NCBI GenBank assembly: GCA_016791045.1
Contig: JAEUNO010000019.1
Coordinates: forward strand, 201,532-265,531
DNA: 64,000 nucleotides
Source: Methyloversatilis sp.
Lineage (GTDB): Bacteria; Pseudomonadota; Gammaproteobacteria; Burkholderiales; Rhodocyclaceae
Direction: 5' to 3'
Below the pieces are notes generated by a model. It ran no database searches. It had not been told where the DNA came from and worked only from the letters and a program-made list of their open reading frames with translations. A program made the position numbers and the translations under genes. Positions 63,614 through 64,000 of this stretch are shown piece by piece (within the stretch, counting starts at the first letter, position 1; the number at the start of each line of letters is the position of its first letter).

Positions 63614-64000
63614 ATGGCTATGCTGGTACTCGGTCTGGTGTTGCTGCTCGGCGTCCACTCGACGCGGCTGATTGCCCCGGGCCTGCGCGACGCGGGTGTC
63701 GCGCGCCTCGGTCTGCTGCCGTGGAAAATCCTGTATGCGGTGCTGTCGCTGATCGGCCTGGTGCTGATCGTGCAGGGCTATGGCGAAGCGCGCATGGCGC
63801 CGACGCTGCTGTGGGCACCGCCGGTGTGGACGCGCCACCTGGCTGCGCTGCTCACGCTGCCGGCCTTCGTCCTGATGGCCTGTGCCTATGTGCCCGGCAC
63901 GCGCATCCGCGCAAAACTCGGCCATCCGATGGTGGCGGGCGTGAAGATCTGGGCGTTCGCCCACCTTGTTGCCAACGGCACGCTGGCCGACCTGCTGCTG
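63614..64000 (+). CDS. NnrU family membrane protein (3' end outside window)
   Basis: 129 residues are visible. GGAG lies 8 nt before the ATG; GTG 63611 is an alternative. NnrU family N-terminus: LVLGLVLLLGVHSTRLIAPG, then WKILYAVLSLIGLVLIVQGY and LGHPMVAGVKIWAFAHLVAN. Four or more TM helices are visible. NnrU is linked to nitric-oxide or isoprenoid (zeta-carotene isomerase-like) chemistry in relatives; function here is unknown. Confidence 0.88.
   Translation, partial: MAMLVLGLVLLLGVHSTRLIAPGLRDAGVARLGLLPWKILYAVLSLIGLVLIVQGYGEARMAPTLLWAPPVWTRHLAALLTLPAFVLMACAYVPGTRIRAKLGHPMVAGVKIWAFAHLVANGTLADLLL

Noticed and set aside
1-64000. tRNA, rRNA, CRISPR or insertion sequence
   Set aside because: I looked for T-loop-like GTTCGAATC patterns, regularly spaced direct repeats and transposase motifs and saw none; a tRNAscan or ISfinder run could still find something missed by eye.

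Overview
This is about 64 kb of GC-rich, densely coded chromosome, apparently from a betaproteobacterium. The def-fmt-rsmB-DUF4390-ntrY-ntrX block, the metX-metW pair, dprA-smg-topB, a PEP-CTERM protein and a soluble-type PQQ dehydrogenase together suggest a Rhodocyclales or Methyloversatilis-like, possibly methylotrophic, organism. The taxon is inferred from gene content and not proven. I saw no tRNA, rRNA, CRISPR array, insertion sequence or prophage. About 64 protein genes are supported, two of them cut by the window edges.

Layout. 1-5.7 kb: a truncated PHB-depolymerase-type esterase and a CopG-like regulator behind a perfect 36-bp palindrome, then a BON lipoprotein / alpha-beta hydrolase / AsmA-like operon and a Clp-like protease. 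5.8-10.1 kb: conserved small proteins (YaeQ, YaiI, YbjQ, YebC) and the methionine pair metX-metW, preceded by a SAM-II-like riboswitch and an intrinsic terminator. 10.2-13.9 kb: porin / PstS-like / diguanylate cyclase operon, followed by an 80-81-bp tandem repeat array. 13.9-17 kb: HerA-like ATPase, an EamA transporter with no canonical start codon, and a Cys-rich secreted protein. 17-22 kb: a three-gene sensor kinase/receiver cassette joined by ATGA overlaps. 22-28 kb: ChaN-like protein with an M1-peptidase-like protein, a cupin, an Hpt protein, DUF1840 and a ROK kinase. 28-30.5 kb: a bufferin-type RiPP operon (DUF2282 precursor, DUF692 MNIO enzyme, DUF2063 partner, DoxX). 30.5-37 kb: outer-membrane protein, a triple QueD-like fusion, a GNAT enzyme, a chemoreceptor lodged between two copies of a gene-junction duplication, a DUF2383-type protein and a PEP-CTERM protein. 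37-43 kb: PQQ dehydrogenase, dnaE, WbuC-like cupin. 43-48.7 kb: response regulator, mscL, AsmA, HbpS/GlcG-like protein, formate/nitrite transporter. 48.7-62.7 kb: ntrX (with a degenerate AAA+ domain), ntrY, DUF4390, rsmB, DUF2237, htpX, fmt and def on the minus strand, divergent from LysM, dprA, smg and topB. 62.8-64 kb: entericidin-like lipoprotein, a PRC-barrel-like protein and a truncated NnrU.

The features most worth attention are the SAM-II-like switch whose terminator runs up to the metX start codon, the bufferin operon with an 11-bp intercistronic hairpin, the three-domain QueD fusion whose active-site residues are divided among its domains, the duplicated junction that flanks the chemoreceptor gene, and the NtrX whose ATPase motifs have decayed.
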